A stretch of DNA of 64,000 nucleotides from Diatrype stigma (lineage: Eukaryota > Ascomycota > Sordariomycetes > Xylariales > Diatrypaceae), in contig JAKJXP020000051.1 of NCBI GenBank assembly GCA_022225965.2, positions 62,001 through 126,000 of the forward strand, in the 5' to 3' direction. The notes under the pieces are model-generated. The model saw only the letters and a list, made by a program, of their open reading frames with translations. It was not told the DNA's origin and did not search any database. This document shows positions 12,218-23,111 of this stretch, in pieces (position 1 is the stretch's first letter; each line of letters opens with the position of its first letter). The position numbers were made by a program, and so were the translations under genes.

Positions 12218-12369
12218 TTTGTGACAACCTTGAACTCCGGGGGGGCTCGTTGCATCCCGAGAGCTGGGCTCCGGCGTTGCATCAAGCTTATGCGTCCATG
12301 GATGTGTGGATGTGCGTGAACCGCCTCTAAGACTACCCAACTAGGAAGTAGTCGAGACCGACTGTCTCC

Positions 12370-12375
12370 TTATCT
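12370..12375 (-). promoter_or_regulatory. Candidate GATA-factor site (AGATAA) upstream of urate oxidase
   Basis: AGATAA on the minus strand fits the HGATAR consensus bound by AreA/NIT2 nitrogen regulators; a second match, AGATAG, lies at 12694-12699. Fungal uricase genes are known to be under nitrogen control, so these are plausible, but such short sites also occur by chance. Confidence 0.3.
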
Positions 12376-12672
12376 CGTACATATGTAATAGAGCTGTAAA
12401 GCTAAAGAATCTACATACATAAGCTACCCAAGTATATAAGTGCGTAACCATGCCTGCTTTGCTGCTTGCTGCTGGTCACATTCCAGTCTCTCTTCAAGAT
12501 TGTGATTCAGGTATCCTCGTAGAACCTCCCCGTTGTTCAAGCCAAGCCCCGTGCGTCATCCATCACCCGCCCTCACCCCCTCAGACATTCATTCAGCTGT
12601 GTCTACGGTAACTACTAGAATACGCTCTTGTTCGAGTTATTCACCGGGAAGTGGCCATACACCATAGACACG

Positions 12673-12680
12673 CTATATAA
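12673..12680 (+). promoter_or_regulatory. TATA-box-like element of urate oxidase
   Basis: CTATATAA about 130 bases before the ATG, followed by a pyrimidine-rich leader (about 12720-12775), the usual arrangement for an efficiently transcribed fungal gene. Confidence 0.5.
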
Positions 12681-12806
12681 GTGCCTTGCCTCTAGATAGC
12701 CACCTAGTATTCTTTGCGCGGCTCTCTCGTTCTCGCTCCCCAACCCTCCTCTCTTTCTCTCTACCCCCCTACCTGCCGTGAAACAGCCACAACCACAACC
12801 GCAACA

Positions 12807-13813
12807 ATGGCGATCTTATCAGCAGCGCGCTACGGCAAGGACAACGTCCGCGTGTACAAGGTGCAGCGGGACGAGGCGGCCGGCACGCAGTCGGTGACGG
12901 AGATGACGGTGTGCTGCCTGCTGGAGGGCCAGATCGCGTCGTCGTACACGGAGGCGGACAACAGCGTGGTGGTGGCGACGGACTCGATCAAGAACACCAT
13001 CTACATCAAGGCCAAGGAGCACCCGGTCAACCCGCCGGAGCTGTACGCCGGCATCCTGGGCCAGCACTTCCTGGACACGTACGCGCACATCAGCACGGCC
13101 CACGTGCGCATCGTCGTGCACCGCTGGACGCGCATGGTGGTGGACGGCGCGCCGCACCCGCACAGCTTCCTGCGGGACGGCGAGGAGACGCGCAACGTCG
13201 AGGTGCGGGTCGACCGCGCGGCCGGCATCGACGTCGCCAGCTCGCTCGCCCACCTGCTCGTGCTCAAGAGCACCGGCTCGCAGTTCCACGGCTTCGTGCG
13301 CGACGAGTTCACCACCCTGGGCGAGACCTGGGACCGCATCCTGTCGACCGACATCGACGCCACCTGGAAGTGGAAGAACTTCGCGGGCCTGGACGCCCTC
13401 AAGGCCGAGGCCGCCACCGGCGCCTTCGACAAGGCTTGGGAGGACGCCCGCGCCATCGCCCTCAAGACCTTCGCCGAGGAGGACAGCCCCTCCGTCCAGG
13501 CCACCATGTACAAGATCAGCGAGAAGATCCTCGATGCCGCGCCCGGCGTTGCGTCGGTCTCTCTAGCGCTCCCCAACAAGCACTACTTTGAGATCGGTAC
13601 GTTACGATTTGATGACACCCGGCACCCTCTTCCTGCCCTTCCCCTCACCCTCACTCTATTATATCGCAAAAAGTCGGCTTGCTAACTAAATATTCTCCCT
13701 ATATAGACCTGTCGTGGCACAAGGGCCTCAAGAACACCGGCAAAGACGCAGAAGTCTATGCGCCCCAATCCGGACCGAACGGGCTTATCAAGTGCGAGGT
13801 TTCGCGCTCCTAG
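12807..13813 (+). CDS. uaZ: Urate oxidase (uricase)
   Basis: Oxidises urate to 5-hydroxyisourate in purine catabolism, normally in peroxisomes. Exon 1 is 12807-13596; a 110-base intron (13597-13706, donor GTACGT, branch CTAAC) is phase 1; exon 2 is 13707-13813. The product is 298 residues, normal for uricase. Visible family features: Lys11 in YGKDNVRV, Thr58 in VVVATDSIKNT, the HVRIVVHRWTRMVVDG block, the FHGFVRDEFTTL block, and His259 in LPNKHYFEI. Lys, Thr and His match the known active-site positions. The ATG at 12807 (CAACAATGG) was chosen over the in-frame GTG upstream because the protein starts there in the family. Exon 1 is strongly GC-biased at third positions, suggesting high expression. 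The C terminus is Ser-Arg-Ser rather than the usual Ser-Lys/Arg-Leu. Confidence 0.95.
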
Positions 13814-14465
13814 ATAGACATGGTCTGCATTTTGTTTTCTGTCTTCCTTAACATTCATATTATGACATCGGCGCAAACGTGATTTTGTAGCAAGTTACTG
13901 GGGGGTTTTGTCTGGTCTTTGCGATTACTCTAGCAGCTTGTTATTAGTTAGACCGGTCGGTCAGGTTTTCGGGGGGTCATTTGCATCGGCAATACCATGC
14001 CTATCACTAGATACCACTATCATATTAATGATATCCAGCCTCTCTGATCTGATACCTATGTCTATGTCTGTCCATTCCAGAAGTGCATCCTGGTCCCCGA
14101 AGAGTGTACTGTAGCCCCTACTACATAGTTATTGCTAGTCAGGAGAAGCAGCGGCTCTGATGATGCAAAGTTCCCGGCGCCTTCGAGCCCCGTAGCGGAT
14201 GATCAGCTTCTACTGTTAGGTATCATGAGTTTTCTTTCATTATTCGTGTATACTCTATGGTACATATAGCAGATATACAGAGCCGAGCCATGATAGTAAC
14301 GGCTATTTAATCGTGGGCCCCCGAAACCGCATGACCTCTTCCTGACGGTTACTTGATACGTGGACAGGCCATCTGATCTACCCCGTCCAACAAACAGTTA
14401 AGTTCCGGTTGTTTTGTTTTATTTCATTTGATTTTATTCTCTCTATTTCCCTTATTCTTCTTCCC
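13814..14465. other. Intergenic between convergent urate oxidase and L13 genes
   Basis: 3' flanks of two convergent genes. T-rich stretches near 14405-14460 probably belong to the L13 3' end. No gene seen. Confidence 0.6.
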
Positions 14466-15147
14466 CTATAACCTCTCGAGGCCCGCCACTCTGATAGCCA
14501 TGGCGGCATCCTGCCACCCCTCCTTGCCGACCGGGACGCCGGCGAACTTGATGACGTTCTGCTTGTAGGGGTGGGCGTCGCCCTCGAAGGCCTTAAGGCG
14601 GGCGAGGCGCTTGTCGCGCAGGCGGTTCTTGGGCAGCATGCCGCTGACGGCCTTGCGCAGGACCTCGGCGCCGCCGTGCTTGGCCATCAGGACGTCCATG
14701 GTGACGCTCCGCAGGCTGCCCGGCTTCGTGTTGTGCCGGTAGTACGTCTTCTGCCACTTCTTGTTGCCCGTGACGTGCAGGGCCGCGCAACTCGTCACCA
14801 CCACGTAGTCGCCGCAGTCCGTCGACGGGTCCCAGATTGGCTTGTGCTTCCCCATCAGGATCACCGCGATCCGCGACGCGAGCCGCCCCAGCGACGGCGG
14901 CGTCACGTTCGGCTGCGTCGAGAGCGTCGGGTGCGGCGCCGATGCCGAGATGTGGTGCCAGACTCGCGAGTAGGCTAGTTTCGTCTGCAGTCGGGAAGGG
15001 AGAAGAAGTTTGTGAGCTTCTTTTCTTGGCCGTTGGTCAAGAATAGCGGATATCAAGAACCACACATGTGATTCTTGTCTTGAAGAAGGGGGAGGACGAT
15101 AGGAGTGAGAGAGAGAGAGAGCTTACCAGCCCGATGGTCTGTGACAT
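14466..15147 (-). CDS. mrpl23: Mitochondrial large-subunit ribosomal protein L13 (uL13m)
   Basis: Component of the mitochondrial large ribosomal subunit. Exon 1 is tiny (15147-15127, MSQTIGL), followed by a 142-base intron (14985-15126, donor GTAAGC, acceptor CTGCAG, phase 0) and exon 2 at 14984-14466. The product is 179 residues. Seen: the L13 N-terminal block with GRLASRIAVILMGKHKP, then DYVVVTS, the YYRHNTKPGSLRS block where bacterial L13 has a His-Thr-Gly-x-Pro-Gly-like loop, and AVSGMLPKN, the L13 signature. This fits the fungal 54S L23 protein. The first exon is supported by good splice sites and a preserved frame; the alternative non-ATG start inside the intron would add residues with no L13 counterpart. 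It converges with the urate oxidase gene. Confidence 0.92.
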
Positions 15148-15810
15148 ATTCGCGCCTCGAAGGGGACCAGGCCCCCTAATCAGAAACTTCCGGTTCCCCT
15201 ATTGCTGTGCGAGGCTTCGTGGATCAGACCCGGCAGTCGCGATAGCCTCAATTGGTATAGCTGAAGCTGTTGAATTCGGTGGCTCTCGACCTTCAAGCTG
15301 TGGTACGTTCAGAAGCTCAATGCCAAGGACCCTGGGGAAGGTCCAAAATTTCGAGATGTCGGCCGGCCTTGTCACGTGCACGTGCCACCCATCATCGGCA
15401 CTTTGGGGGTTTTAGACGCCGATGTTAAGCCCCTCATTCCACCGTTCAGAGCCCGAGCCCCTCACTTTAGTTACCTACTCAGCTACTGTACGTCGTAGGA
15501 CCTAGGTACCTGTTAGTACCTGGAAGTTACATACATACCTAGGTACCTGGTGTGCAGCTGGCAGCTCGTTTGCCCGCTTCGACCGAATTACAAAGAAAAC
15601 GAGGGAGAAATTGCGATTTCAAAGCAACTTCAAGATCGCTAGTCAATATTTCGAGGCGGGTGGGTTTGCTCATTGGAGGTTGATAATCCGATAGTCAGTG
15701 TAGGTCACGCCTTTGATCCAACCGGCGCGGTCATATCATGACGATTTTTCTATAGCCGTCGATTTCCTTCCTTTCCTCCCCCCCTTTCACATAGAGGCAC
15801 TTTTGCATGT
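15148..15810. other. Divergent promoter region between L13 and CCS1
   Basis: Shared upstream DNA of two divergent genes. It contains CCTAGGTACC palindromes (15501-15510 and 15537-15546) in a TACCTA-rich stretch, and a pyrimidine-rich leader before 15811. No gene seen. Confidence 0.55.
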
Positions 15811-17222
15811 ATGATGCTAAGATATTTTCACAATATCTCCTTTCGTTCTTTTGCTACGACCACTGGTTTCGTGTCCCTTAGCTCTGCCGCTGCATACTAT
15901 TTCCACGATCTGCACCAGCAACACCGATATAATCCTGCGATCACTAGTCCTAGTCCTAGTCCTGCTGCTGCCCCCAGAACCAGCATCGGCACCATGCCTG
16001 CGGCTCAAAATCATGTCAAGACTCCTTTCCAGGTTGGTCTTGGTCTTCCCAACCGGATCTGCGGTTCATCAAAAAAAAGGCTGAGAAGTGATTTGCTAGA
16101 CTCTTTTTGCCGTGCCTATGACATGTGACTCCTGCGTCAAATCCGTTTCAGATGCGCTTTACGGCCTAGACGGGATAGTCAAGGTGGATGTCAGCCTCAA
16201 GGATCAGCTCGTTACTGTTGAGGGTACCGGTAAGATTGGCCTCTAGCGCATGTCAACCTCAACTCATTCTCAACCACCGGTGCCATTCGACACGGGTAGA
16301 GCCGATGGTCGATGAAGTTGTCCATGTGTACCATATGTATACCTAAAGGAGCAACACTAACGGACGGAATAACAGCTGCACCCTCTGCTATAGTTAGCAC
16401 CATTGAAGCCACCGGCCGGGATGCCATCCTCCGAGGATCGGGTGCATCAAACAGTGAGTGCCAGAGCATGTTTCTTTCCCCAGCTAGGAGCCCATCATAG
16501 CATTCGGTTCCTGGGGTTCTTCTAGCACATCTCAAATCCTTGGAATCCTCGTTGGTCCGATCTAGTGATTTGCTTTCGAAATCCAAGGCATACGGAACCC
16601 GCCGCAAATATGATCTCACTTAGCTGACGCAGATCCTCCTTGACTTTGACTCACAGGCGCAGCTGTGGCTATTCTGGAGACATATCACCAGAGCCAGGAA
16701 GGTGGCGATGAGCTAGTACCAGCCTCTGCCCCCGAGGCTGCAACGCCATATTCAGGAGTCAAGGACAGACAGGTGAGAGGTTTGGCTCGAATGGTGCAAG
16801 TCTCTCCCGAGACTACTTTGGTGGATTTGACAATCCGCGGGGTCGCCCCCGGTGTGTACTCAGCTAGTATACGTGAATACGGGGACCTCAAATACGGTGC
16901 TACATCTACGGGTCCAATCTGGAAGGGAAGCAACAGCACAACACAGCCTCGTGGCCTGTTGGGCACATTGATAATTGGGAAGGATGGGCATGGCTCTGTC
17001 TTCTTAGACCACCCCTTCCAGGTCTGGGAGGTGATTGGACACGCCATGGTTGTCTCATCACAGGGAGAGGACAAGGGAGCTCTGGAGAACGATGCGAATA
17101 CCGTCGTTGGGGTTATCGCGAGGAGTGCCGGTGTGTGGGACAACGACAAGACCGTGTGTTCCTGCACCGGGAAGACACTCTGGGAAGAGCGGAAGGATGA
17201 GGTTAAGAAAGGCATGATATGA
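15811..17222 (+). CDS. CCS1: Copper chaperone for Cu/Zn superoxide dismutase
   Basis: Delivers copper to and matures Sod1 in cytosol and mitochondrial intermembrane space. Exons: 15811-16032, 16100-16229, 16376-16453 and 16657-17222; introns of 67, 146 and 203 bases, all with canonical ends and frame kept. The product is 331 residues from 15811 or 270 from the ATG at 15994, which has a good context (CACCATGCC). Seen: an Atx1-like first domain with MTCDSC; a central SOD-like domain (VDLTIRGVAPGVYSASIREYGD, HGSVFLDHPFQVWEVIGHAMVV); and a C-terminal CSC motif (VCSCTGKTLWEE), the CxC of domain III. The optional first 61 residues have Arg and Ser/Thr, aromatic residues, almost no acids, and then a Pro/Ser/Ala linker, looking like a mitochondrial presequence. 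Which start is used cannot be decided here. Confidence 0.9.
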
Positions 17223-20200
17223 TTCGGTTGCTAGAAGATAAGAACCCGTATACCGTAGGGCAGTAGAGCAGTTACTAGCGATTTCAGCTTCAGTTTCAAT
17301 AGTAACTTGGATATACTTTGTGCTTTTGGTTTACCCCATACCCCATGAACAGGTTGATACCAGATACTGGAGGTTCGTCGTCGAAAGAGAGTTCCACTGT
17401 GGATTCGGCCTCACCCGAATAGCCCATGCCCATTCGAGGCACGCCGCACGTGCAGAGATGTCACCCAAAGACGCCCAAGAAGGCAACGGCAAGGACTGTT
17501 TTGTCAGTGCAGGTCCTTGGCATCCCTCTATGCTTCCTGCTTTGACTAGTTTTGTACCAAGCGTGAAGTTAATGCAAGTGACAAGAATGCATTATCAGAC
17601 CTTGGCGAGGGAGATAAACACACTCAACATCATCCGATCTATTCGTCTGCCGGAGACCCAATGACCGGATGCGCTGGCGGGCTTCTGGTTTGTATTGCCG
17701 GGGCCACATGGCAGTCGTACGATCTGAATCTGCAAGGACACCACGGCTTATCATCACATCATTTGATGTCAGACTGGGGGGAGGGGGATTCGCCCAGGCA
17801 TGACATGGCTCTGATCCTGATAACAATAGCAAAGCTCGTTGATCTTACTACGATGTAACGACGTACACAGTTCACCTGGCTTCTCAATTCCAAGTTGTTC
17901 CGAGTCAATTCCCTTGGAATTGTTATCAAGATTGAAACGACAGTTTGTTTGCGTTCGTTGCCGTGGACTGATCCAACTTGTGTTTAAGTACCCAGGCGGG
18001 TTGGAAATCCTCCTGTCAGGAATGCCCCTTTTCACCGTAAGAAAAGGAGCCAAGTCTCTTCGCTTCACATGGTTGGCCAGTGACAGAACCAGCAGGACGT
18101 CTCTCAACTGAAAATGGCTAGCTCCCGTCTGAACTCTATCTCATGTAGCCCTATATCATGCTACGGGCATCACCTACGATGCTATCTTCTCGAAGCACCG
18201 CCCGGGTTTTGTGGGTAAGGGCTAGTTAGAGGTACAAGAGGAATGTATATATGTATATGTTTATATATATTACAATTAATGGCCATCAAGATCAGTCCAT
18301 AGGTATCAAGTCTCGGGAGCATTGCAAATCATGAACACGGTGGTTTTGCGAGCCCATGTATTTGACATACATATGTGTGTACGTAAATATTTGCCCGTAC
18401 AATAACGTACAACTACGGAAGATCAGCAGTTCTAGATTCGAATGGACGCACGGCAGACTTGACCGCTTGCCGGTAATTGCGCATTACCCGGTCTCAAACA
18501 ACGGCTGGGCAGCTGGGCAGCTGGGTTGAAATGGACCATCCGGGATGCGTCGTCTTATAGGGTAACAGTCCACGCTTGCGGTCCACAATTCCGCTGAAGA
18601 ATTGCTTATTATTAGAGACCGCAGAGACTCAATAGTTAAAACAACGAACCGAGGTCCTCAAGATTAACTACTATGTAGAGTGCAGCTACGATAGCTATGT
18701 GGTTATCTGCCTGCGTATTACCAGCACATGGCAGGTCTCCGAGCCCGGGTAGATCGTCAGGTTCTCGATTGTCATCAGGTACTTGTTTGCAGGCATATCT
18801 GCATCTCTGCATCTCTACAACGGCTGTACTATGCACGCGTTCTCTCCCGTCAGAGAGACGAGTTTCGCAACGTGATGCTTGACATGTCAAGCCGAGTACA
18901 GTAAGGTCGGGTGGGCCAGGGGCTCTCTGCCGATCGATCCCTGCAGTCCGTTGAGCTTAAGAGCCTTAAGAGCCTCAGAGCTATCGAGTACCAACTGACC
19001 CCGTCTGCTTCAGGATCGATCCGCCCGGCGAGAACTTGCCGAGATGTTTGTTGCTTCTTGGCTCACGAAGCAGAAGCAGAAGCAGAATGGTAAAGGGAAA
19101 TGGGAAGTTGAGTGAGTGAGGGCTGTTACCATGGAAAGGAGCGATATTGGATGCTACCAACCTGCTGTAGGTAATTACACACATACATGTAGGTGGTAGG
19201 TAGAGAATGAGCTCTAGAGAATCAGATGCAACGCCTGAACGCCTGGCGCAGCATCCACCAATGTCCGAAGTGCCGCAATGTGTACATACATACATATATA
19301 CATACATACATACAGCACGCGCTGACGGGCTGGCGGTTAGGCATACGGCGACATCCAATCATTGCGCAATACACCGTCCGACGAAGTGACCAAAATCGAG
19401 AATCGCATGGCTTGGTTCGCTAGCACCCCAAGCTCGAGATAGCTACATGCAAGACATAGTCATGATCCTACATAGATCCTACATAGCACCCTTCTTCCTT
19501 CTATTCAAGAGCTTCCAGAAATGACGCAGCATATCTATGTCGTGGTTCAGTCTACTACCTAGGTACTTAAGTATGCAAGGAGCAACTTTGAAGCTATTGG
19601 TGATGTGACAGCTACCTCTTAGCAGCCTGGGTATTAACTAATAGCAGCCAGCGACAACCGACCCATCGCCAAGCTTGCCGTAAATCTTCGAACAACTCTG
19701 GATTAGCTTCGCTTGCAAGTCATGCGATGACAACTCCAGGACCGTCCACGAGACTGGCTTACTACGTAGTAGTTATTGCTCTTCGGCTGCTAGAATGGCT
19801 GAATGGTCGGTCACCTTGGGCTGTGCCTCTCTTCCAATGTCCAAAGGGGGGATTCTCAACCAAACATGACCATTCCTCCTCTTCAACTTGATACACAGTT
19901 GTGTGGCGGCCCGAGAACCCTTCTTCTTCGGGCTCGTACGACGTGTTCATACGATCCCGGCAGACTGGCCTGATATTGTACCACTGCCTGATACGAAGGG
20001 TCCAACAGACGAGTTCGCGCCTCTCCTCTGCTTGCGGCGCCCGTGTAAACTTATAACTGCATACTGGTACGCCAATACGTGAATACGTGAATACGTGAAC
20101 AAGCCAGACGAGGCGAGAGGAGACGAGAGAAGGCAGCACCATTTCCATTTCCATTGCCATTTCCATTGCCATTCCGGGAGTCTGGCGTCTCTGGTTCCCC

Positions 20201-21299
20201 AGGCCCCCCAGTCGGATCCCCTAGGCCCCCTCGAGCCAAGCGCCGGCCACGATCCTCTAGGCCAAGATGGTCACACACCAATGAAGCCCCCTGCTCCGCT
20301 ACAACCCCTGACGCCCCTCTCTGTCTCTCGAACATCTCGCTGCGGGACCGCACGGGCATCAGCGTTTTGCCCTGCCAGAAAGAAGAAAGAAGAGGAAGAG
20401 GAAGAAGAGTCTCTCAGTCCTCCCAGTAACCGTACCGTAGCACGTACAGTAATAGTCCTCAGTAGTAGTTACATACTCCGCACTCCATACTCTGTGATAT
20501 ACCCATCCGGCCCCAATCCTCTTGTTCTGTGACACAATTGCCTTGCTCGGCGCCCTGTAGGTACTAATTCTCCTTCAACCACTCTCCGTTCATCTCTACG
20601 CGCTGGCTTCGCCGTCTAACCCACACATTCATTCATTCGTCTATCGTAATTTTTCAAGCTGGCTGCAAGTCTGTCGTTCCCGTCACCGACCTAATCCGTT
20701 CCTTCCGGCGTGCTGAGAAACTAAAGCCTATCTCCAAAGGTGATCGATCGCTTCTTGGACGCTTCGCTTCTTGCACCCCTTGTCGACTCGTGGCTGTCGT
20801 GCATCTGTACCTACATATCCCACCCCAAACCCAACCTCCATAGACCCAGCCCTCTGGCAACACCGCTGTGGGAGACAACTTGTTCGAGTCCACCCTTGCC
20901 ACACTGCTCTGGTTGCTTTTCATCTTGATCGTGCAAACCCCCTTGTGATCCCAGTTAGGGCAGAGTTAGGGACAGCTACAGCTACAGCTACAACTACACC
21001 CAAGCGGATGAAGCTTTTCTCATTAAAATAGCCAGCCAGGCCGAGACTAGAAGCGACAGCAAAAGCGGGACAGGCCTAGGCCAGCTACTAACATAGTACT
21101 GCGAACGGACGCACACATCGCAGATTAAAACGAGGCCCCTCCTCTTTACTCGCCGGGACGACTCTCACGATCAACTCTCTCAATCGTCCATTGATCGAAA
21201 CGAAACGAAAGAGCTTGAAAGTCGCTGGAACGGCTTTAGGCTTGTGTCTATCAGACAAGACAGCTTCGACGACGCCAGCCCTGTCTGGGGGTAGGAACG
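17223..21299. other. Long intergenic region upstream of noxR
   Basis: No gene supported over about 4 kb. It holds AT-rich TATATG repeats (about 18241-18275), ATACATAC repeats (about 19285-19312), a GAATACGT triplicate (20075-20098), an (A/G)CCATT microsatellite (20139-20177) and AGCTAC repeats (about 20966-20992). The final several hundred bases are probably the noxR leader. Open frames at 17320-17664 and 19762-20172 have no family resemblance. Confidence 0.5.
20139..20177. repeat. 6-bp microsatellite (CCATTT/CCATTG)n
   Basis: About six units of CCATTT or CCATTG. It lies about 1.1 kb upstream of noxR. Confidence 0.8.
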
Positions 21300-23111
21300 A
21301 TGTCCTTAAAGCAGGTATGCGAGCGATAGCAGTGGCAAGAGATGTGGCATAAAGTATATATTAACTCGACGTAGGAAATAGAGTCATGGGTGTCGGCCCT
21401 GGCCCGGTACGACAATAATGAGTTCGAAGAAGCATTGGGAGAGTTCGACACCATTTCGGACACTTCTAAGATTCTCTTTAACATGGGCGTTATCCATGCG
21501 ACTCTTGGTGAACATGAGAAAGCTGTACGCATTAATTGCCCCGACTAACTAGACTGAATACTGTTGAAGAATACTAACCCTCTGTACAGGTCGAATGCTA
21601 CCAGAGAGCAATCCAATTAGATCAGTACCTTGCTGTGGCTTACTTTCAACAAGGCGTTTCGAACTTCTTACTGGGCGACTTCGAGGAGGCATTGGCCAAT
21701 TTCAACGACACGCTGTTATATTTGAGAGGGAACACGATGATCGACTACGCGCAGCTGGGTCTACTTTTCAAACTCTACTCATGCGAGGTTCTTTTCAACC
21801 GTGGCCTATGCTATATCTACCTTCAGCAAAAGGAGGCGGGTATGCAGGATCTGATGTTTGCGGTGAAAGAGAAGGTTGTGGAGGATCATAATGTCATTGA
21901 TGAGGCCATCAGGGAAGAAGCCGAGGTAAGATATCTCCACTGCCACGCCACATCTTGGGCACAGGTTGACTTATTGAATAGGGATACACGGTGTTTTCGA
22001 TTCCGGTAGGCGTCGTGTATCGACCGAACGAGGCGAAGGTACGGAATTTAAAGACGAAGGATTACCTGGGTAAAGCGCGTTTGGTTGCAGCTTCAGACCG
22101 AGCCAATGCATTCACCGGTTTTGCTGGATCTGAAATTAAGAATGCTGGACGAGGTCCCGACATTAAGGACGATCGCCCCATCGACAACATCTCGTTCGCC
22201 GCCACGAACTTGGTGAAGCCGGAGCTGCGGAGTAGAAAACAGCAATCCGAGCCCCCAACTTCCCGCAACGCCTTCCCGCCCACACCACCGCCGGAAAACG
22301 ACAAGCCTCAACAGCTAAGCCGGGGTGCGTCCGTCCGCAACGGACCGAAACCGACGCCAGCGAAACTAAACATCCCCGACGCCCCGCGGAGCGACCGGTA
22401 TCAGAAGATGGGCTCGCCGCAGAACGAACGCAGAGGGCCGAGCCGAGCCGCATCCGTCACGAGATCACCACCACAACGAAGCTATTCCAGGAGTGAGGCA
22501 TCTAGGGTCGCTCGATCAAGGAATGGTGATGATGGCTATCCGGATGATGTATACGACATGTATGGTGGTGGAGATGGCAGGTCTCAGGCGGGAGGGCGTC
22601 GTGGCCAGCAGCGGATGATCGAGGAAGAGGAAGAGGGCAGCGACTACGACTCATTCGACGAGGGCGACTTCGAGATGATACCGAACCGGCAAAGAGGACC
22701 AGCATCGTCCGTATCGGGCTCTTCCCGGGGACAGTCGAGGAGGCCCGAGATCCGTAAGGTGCGGGTGAAGGTCCACGCAGACGATGTCCGGTACATCATG
22801 GTCGGTGTGGCGGTGGAGTTCCCCGACTTCGTGGAGCGGATACGCGACAAGTTCGGCATCCAGCGGCGCTTCAAGATCAAGATACGGGACGAGGATGCGC
22901 CGGAGGACATGATCACCATGGGCGACCAGGATGACCTCGAAATGGCCATGTCGAGCGTGAAGCAGGCTGCACGGAAGGCAAGACAGGATATTGGCAAGAT
23001 GGAGGTCAGTATACACCCCTATGAGAGTTCATACACTCATTACTACCTGCTGCGTAATCACATTATACTAACAGACTATCAATTATACAGATTTGGGTGC
23101 AAGAGCTCTGA
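21300..23111 (+). CDS. noxR: NoxR, p67phox-like regulator of NADPH oxidase
   Basis: Cytosolic activator of fungal NoxA/NoxB (with Rac and Cdc24/Bem1), needed for hyphal growth, fruiting and infection structures in species studied. Exons: 21300-21314, 21375-21524, 21590-21925, 21982-23004 and 23091-23111; introns of 60, 65, 56 and 86 bases, all phase 0. The product is 514 residues, normal length. Seen: MSLKQEIESWV start typical of NoxR; tetratricopeptide repeats over about residues 1-200 (YDNNEFEEALGEFD, KILFNMGVIHATLGEHEKAVECY, VAYFQQGVSNFLLGDFEEALANF); the activation-segment region GYTVFSIPVGVVYRP; a long Pro/Ser/Arg disordered linker with an acidic EEEEEGSDYDSFDEGDFE stretch; and a C-terminal PB1 domain (RKVRVKVHADDVRYIMV to DQDDLEMAM). 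The last exon encodes only IWVQEL, a C-terminal ending I recognise from NoxR proteins. Confidence 0.94.

Larger units (their letters stand above)
9627..12806. other. Long intergenic region upstream of urate oxidase
   Basis: No gene supported. It holds a 16-bp perfect palindrome AACCCAATATTGGGTT (about 10606-10621), a TTTGTGC tandem run (about 11010-11042), one copy of the TACTTCGTA motif (11417-11425), a GA microsatellite (about 11740-11760), and an AAGCATC tandem array (12166-12217). The last 450 bases form the uricase promoter. Confidence 0.55.

Noticed and set aside
12819..13591. Large open frames opposite and overlapping urate oxidase
   Set aside because: Shadows of the GC-biased uricase exon; repetitive Arg/Ala/Val translation.
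20870..20900. tRNA T-arm-like TTGTTCGAGTCCACCC; similar GATTCGAATCC at about 50243
   Set aside because: No matching A box, D-arm or acceptor stem at the proper distance at either site; no tRNA gene could be folded in the window.
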